A stretch of 8,483 nucleotides of DNA, from assembly GCA_030526765.1 (NCBI GenBank), contig JAUNCB010000035.1, positions 1 to 8,483 on the forward strand. The letters are read 5' to 3'. The position numbers and the translations under genes are program-made. Within the stretch, counting starts at the first letter, position 1; each line of letters starts with the position of its first letter. Source of the DNA: Bacillota bacterium (GTDB taxonomy: Bacteria; Bacillota; Clostridia; Lachnospirales; Anaerotignaceae). Positions 6,524-8,483 of this stretch are shown here, one piece after another. The notes below the pieces were generated by a model that did no database searches, was not told where the DNA came from, and saw only the letters and a program-made list of their open reading frames with translations.

Positions 6524-7417
6524 TCAGAAACCGTAGTATTCGTATTTTTTTACAAAGCAGAAGCCCGTTGTACCGGGGCCTGTGTGGCTGGAGATGGTAG
6601 CACCGATCTGGAAATGAGGCAGAAATTCCATGCCGGGAGCAGAAGCCTCAGCCAGAGCAAAGAAGCTGTCCATATCGTCCCAGATGGTATTTGTTCCGAG
6701 GGTGGCAATATATTCGGCAGGATTTTCGCCTGTTTCCTTAAAGTGTTTTTTTGTAACATCGGCAATCTGTGTCAGACCTTTTTTTCTGGCACGGCAGACA
6801 CCGCCTACACCGATCTCGCCGTCCTTAAGGATGATAATGGGCTTGATTTTCAGAAGACCGCCGGAAAGGGTCGCCAGTTTGCCGATTCTGCCGCCTACCT
6901 CCAGATAACTCAGATCGCCCACCATGAAATGGATGCGGGCATCCTTGCGGGCTTTTTCGGCATAGGAAAGAACATCATCCAGAGATTTTCCGTTTTTCTG
7001 CATGCGGGCCATTTCCATCAGCATCAGCATCTGTGCGCCTGTTGCAACCCAGGAATTCACAACCTCGATCCTTGCATGGGGGAAATCCTCCTCCAGCATG
7101 GCCTTTGCTGTCATGGCAGATTCCTGAGAAGCGGTCAGACTGCGGGTCATGGTGAGGCAGAGAACATCCTTGCCTGCGTGAAGTGCAGGGCGGAAGGCAT
7201 CGATATAATCCTGAATAGAGGGAAGAGAGGTTTTGGGATAACCCTTTTCCTCTGTCATGAAATGGAAGTATTTGTCGAGAGAAATCTCTAAAATTTCCTT
7301 ATAATAATTTTCGTGGTCAATAGATACATAAAAGGGGATCAGTTGAATATTCAGCTCTGCGGCTTTTTCAAAGCCGATGTCACAGGCGCCGTCACTGAAA
7401 ATCTGAAAATCTGCCAT
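6524..7417 (-). CDS. DegV family fatty-acid-binding protein (FakB-like)
   Basis: A 297-residue cytosolic protein of the DegV family. Characterised members (FakB) hold a fatty acid while the kinase FakA phosphorylates it for phospholipid synthesis. Family marks are the N-terminal FQIFSDGACDIG, KTSLPS (62-67), the strand LCLTMTRSLTASQESA (86-101), DLSYLEVGGRIGK (168-180), the lid region ending IKPIIILKDGEI, and the C-terminal HTGPGTTG (His278). By position Thr63, Ser93 and His278 would be the ligand carboxylate contacts known from FakB. The usual SSGLSGT loop is changed to TRSLTAS and the usual SDST to SDGA, so this is a divergent member whose ligand may differ. The start at 7417 is set by AAGGAGGA 6 bases upstream; an in-frame ATG at 7456 has no comparable site. 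It has its own promoter and terminator, and no fakA is in view. Most bacteria of this group carry several DegV paralogues. Confidence 0.93.
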   Translation of the reverse strand: MADFQIFSDGACDIGFEKAAELNIQLIPFYVSIDHENYYKEILEISLDKYFHFMTEEKGYPKTSLPSIQDYIDAFRPALHAGKDVLCLTMTRSLTASQESAMTAKAMLEEDFPHARIEVVNSWVATGAQMLMLMEMARMQKNGKSLDDVLSYAEKARKDARIHFMVGDLSYLEVGGRIGKLATLSGGLLKIKPIIILKDGEIGVGGVCRARKKGLTQIADVTKKHFKETGENPAEYIATLGTNTIWDDMDSFFALAEASAPGMEFLPHFQIGATISSHTGPGTTGFCFVKKYEYYGF

Positions 7418-7485
7418 AGGTATTCCTCCTTGTTTTTTTATATGATCAAGCGGCACAAACAGCCGTTAAGATATCTTTATAGAGT

Positions 7486-7514
7486 AATATAGCAAAATCA
7501 AACAAAAAATTCAA
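7486..7514 (-). promoter_or_regulatory. Sigma-A promoter of degV
   Basis: On the - strand TTGAAT (7509-7514, four of six) and TATATT (7486-7491, five of six) are 17 bases apart. The predicted start near 7480 leaves a leader of about 60 bases before the ATG at 7417. Confidence 0.55.
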
Positions 7515-7544
7515 TAGGAGAAATCACGGGATGTAGTATAAGAA

Positions 7545-7559
7545 ACCACGCTCCGTGGT
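7545..7559. repeat. Short perfect inverted repeat in the divergent region
   Basis: ACCACG and CGTGGT are perfect reverse complements around CTC, and ATAA (7538-7541) and TTAT (7563-7566) can extend pairing imperfectly. It lies 31 bases upstream of the degV -35 and about 140 bases upstream of the PIN-protein gene. No T tract follows on either strand, so it is not a standard terminator. It could be an operator or an RNA hairpin; the sequence does not decide between these. Confidence 0.4.
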
Positions 7560-7699
7560 GATGTTATGGGGGATAAGCGGCGGAGGAAGATATGCTTGCA
7601 AAAAAAAAGAAAATAGGATAAACTGGTCGTATGGTAAAGTGCGGGTAGTCTTCGGATTTTTCGCATTTAACCTGTATTATGGAAAAAGGAGGTGAAAAT
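7560..7699. other. Leader region of the PIN-protein gene
   Basis: I find no convincing promoter for the + strand gene here. TTGCAA (7596-7601) with TAAACT (7619-7624) at 17 bases, and TATTAT at 7675-7680 without a -35, are both weak. The stretch contains a nine-codon ORF with a GGAGGA site (7592-7621) and ends with AAGGAGGTGA (7686-7695), a full match to the anti-Shine-Dalgarno end of 16S rRNA and the strongest ribosome binding site in the window. Confidence 0.35.
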
Positions 7700-8483
7700 A
7701 TGAGAAGACTGATCGAAATGATCGTGAGTTTGATCGTGATGGCGGCAACCTATGCGGTGATGCATATTATTATCTTATCGGACTTATTCTATTCATTCCA
7801 ACAGCTTCCTGCTTATGTTCCTGCGGCGATTGCTGTTACAACCGGACTTATATTTTATTTTGTTGCATCCTCGTCTACAGCGGACATTCTCATGAAGCGT
7901 ATGAATCAGACAGAAGAGCGTCTGACGAAAATGAACCTCAAAGAGCTGGCACTTTCCGTGCTGGGCTGCTTTGTGGGTCTGGTGCTGGCGAATCTGATCG
8001 GCCTTGCATTCCGTGGCTTTGGTATTCTGGGAACCTTTATTATCGTACTGCTGAATATCCTTTTCGGTGTTCTGGGGATTCGTGTTGCCAGAAGAAAGAA
8101 GGACGATGTCAATGTCCGCACCCTGCAGGAGGTGCTGATGACCAGCAAGCCCATGCCTGTGGATGATAACATCAGCGGCAGACCGAAAATTCTGGATACC
8201 AGCGTGATCATTGACGGACGTATTATGGATCTCTTGCAGACCGGCTTTATCGAAGGGAAGATCATCATTCCGGATTTTGTGCTGGAGGAGTTGCGTCATA
8301 TTGCCGATTCTGCCGATGGTCTGAAAAGACAGCGAGGCAGAAGAGGGCTGGATATCCTCAATGAGATCCAGAAGCAGTTGACGATCCCCGTTGAGATCCA
8401 GAGCTTTAAGGCGGAAAAGCAGATGGAGGTGGATTCCATGCTGCTGAAGATGGCGGAAAAGCTGGATGCATTTGTTATGACCA
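7700..8483 (+). CDS. YacL-like membrane protein with PIN domain (3' end cut by window)
   Basis: At least 261 residues, open to the last base of the window, so partial. The N-terminus has about four membrane helices (roughly 5-27, 40-57, 82-105, 108-127), followed by a basic segment RRKK and a linker. A PIN (PilT N-terminus) nuclease-like domain then begins at about 162: KILDTSVIIDGR with acidic Asp166 and Asp172, IPDFVLEELRHIADS with Glu196 and Glu197, and the hallmark LKRQRGRRGLDIL. This is the architecture of Bacillus subtilis YacL and its relatives, which end in a TRAM RNA-binding domain that would lie beyond the window. PIN domains are typically Mg2+-dependent ribonucleases; the role of this membrane-anchored family is poorly defined. 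The start at 7700 is secure: AAGGAGGTGA ends 4 bases upstream and the first helix begins at once. In other Firmicutes the gene often precedes ispD, which would be expected next. It is divergent from degV. Confidence 0.92.
   Translation, partial: MRRLIEMIVSLIVMAATYAVMHIIILSDLFYSFQQLPAYVPAAIAVTTGLIFYFVASSSTADILMKRMNQTEERLTKMNLKELALSVLGCFVGLVLANLIGLAFRGFGILGTFIIVLLNILFGVLGIRVARRKKDDVNVRTLQEVLMTSKPMPVDDNISGRPKILDTSVIIDGRIMDLLQTGFIEGKIIIPDFVLEELRHIADSADGLKRQRGRRGLDILNEIQKQLTIPVEIQSFKAEKQMEVDSMLLKMAEKLDAFVMT

Noticed and set aside
7451..7464. CGGC/GCCG short inverted repeat in the degV leader
   Set aside because: Only four base pairs with a loop of about six or seven bases; too short to claim as an operator or hairpin.
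7561..7695. A 44-codon + strand ORF ending in the PIN-protein ribosome binding site
   Set aside because: Its ATG has only GGTG directly next to it and no properly spaced ribosome binding site, and the product resembles nothing known. Probably chance.
1..8483. Defence island, CRISPR, prophage, insertion sequence or toxin-antitoxin module
   Set aside because: I looked for repeat-spacer arrays, transposases, terminal repeats, integrases and tandem toxin-antitoxin features. None is visible, and the PIN domain at the right edge belongs to a YacL-like membrane protein, not a VapC toxin.

Overview
The window looks like a chromosomal segment of a Gram-positive, low-to-mid GC member of the Firmicutes, most likely class Clostridia. 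The support is strong AGGAGG-type ribosome binding sites, sigma-A promoters with extended -10 elements, short Rho-independent terminators closing nearly every unit, and a gene set typical of clostridial genomes (NlpC/P60 endopeptidase with SH3 repeats, SpoIID/LytB protein, QueA, DegV, YacL-like PIN protein). Genus cannot be fixed from the sequence. There is no sign of a prophage, transposon, CRISPR array, or tRNA or rRNA gene.

Layout on the left (+ strand). A terminator at 14-43 closes a gene lying left of the window. A near-consensus promoter (216-244) drives a secreted cell-wall hydrolase with three bacterial SH3 repeats and an NlpC/P60 domain (308-1414), followed by its own terminator. A second promoter overlapping the end of that terminator (1464-1492) starts a compact five-gene unit: a SpoIID/LytB-like secreted protein (1545-3128), three small unrecognised genes (3132-3413, 3395-3697, 3712-3987), and queA (3984-5018). 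Gaps or overlaps in this unit are 3, -19, 14 and -4 bases, so it reads as one operon. The second and third small genes are paralogues of each other. A palindromic terminator (5026-5057) serves both queA and the gene converging on it.

Layout on the right. On the - strand are an 11-helix sodium-coupled NSS-family transporter (5073-6395) with its own extended -10 promoter, and upstream of it a DegV-family fatty-acid-binding protein (6524-7417) with its own promoter and terminator. A 282-base divergent region (7418-7699) holds the degV promoter, a perfect 6-bp inverted repeat and a nine-codon mini-ORF. It separates degV from a + strand YacL-like membrane protein with a PIN domain (7700 onward), which is cut by the window end.

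Functionally the left half combines envelope remodelling (two secreted peptidoglycan-active proteins) with tRNA queuosine modification. The right half holds independent housekeeping or uptake genes. I did not find a convincing new multi-gene system. The points most worth a second look are the three orphan genes, including a tandem paralogue pair, sitting between spoIID-like and queA; the altered gate residues in the NSS transporter; and the acidic N-terminal extension of the SpoIID-like protein.
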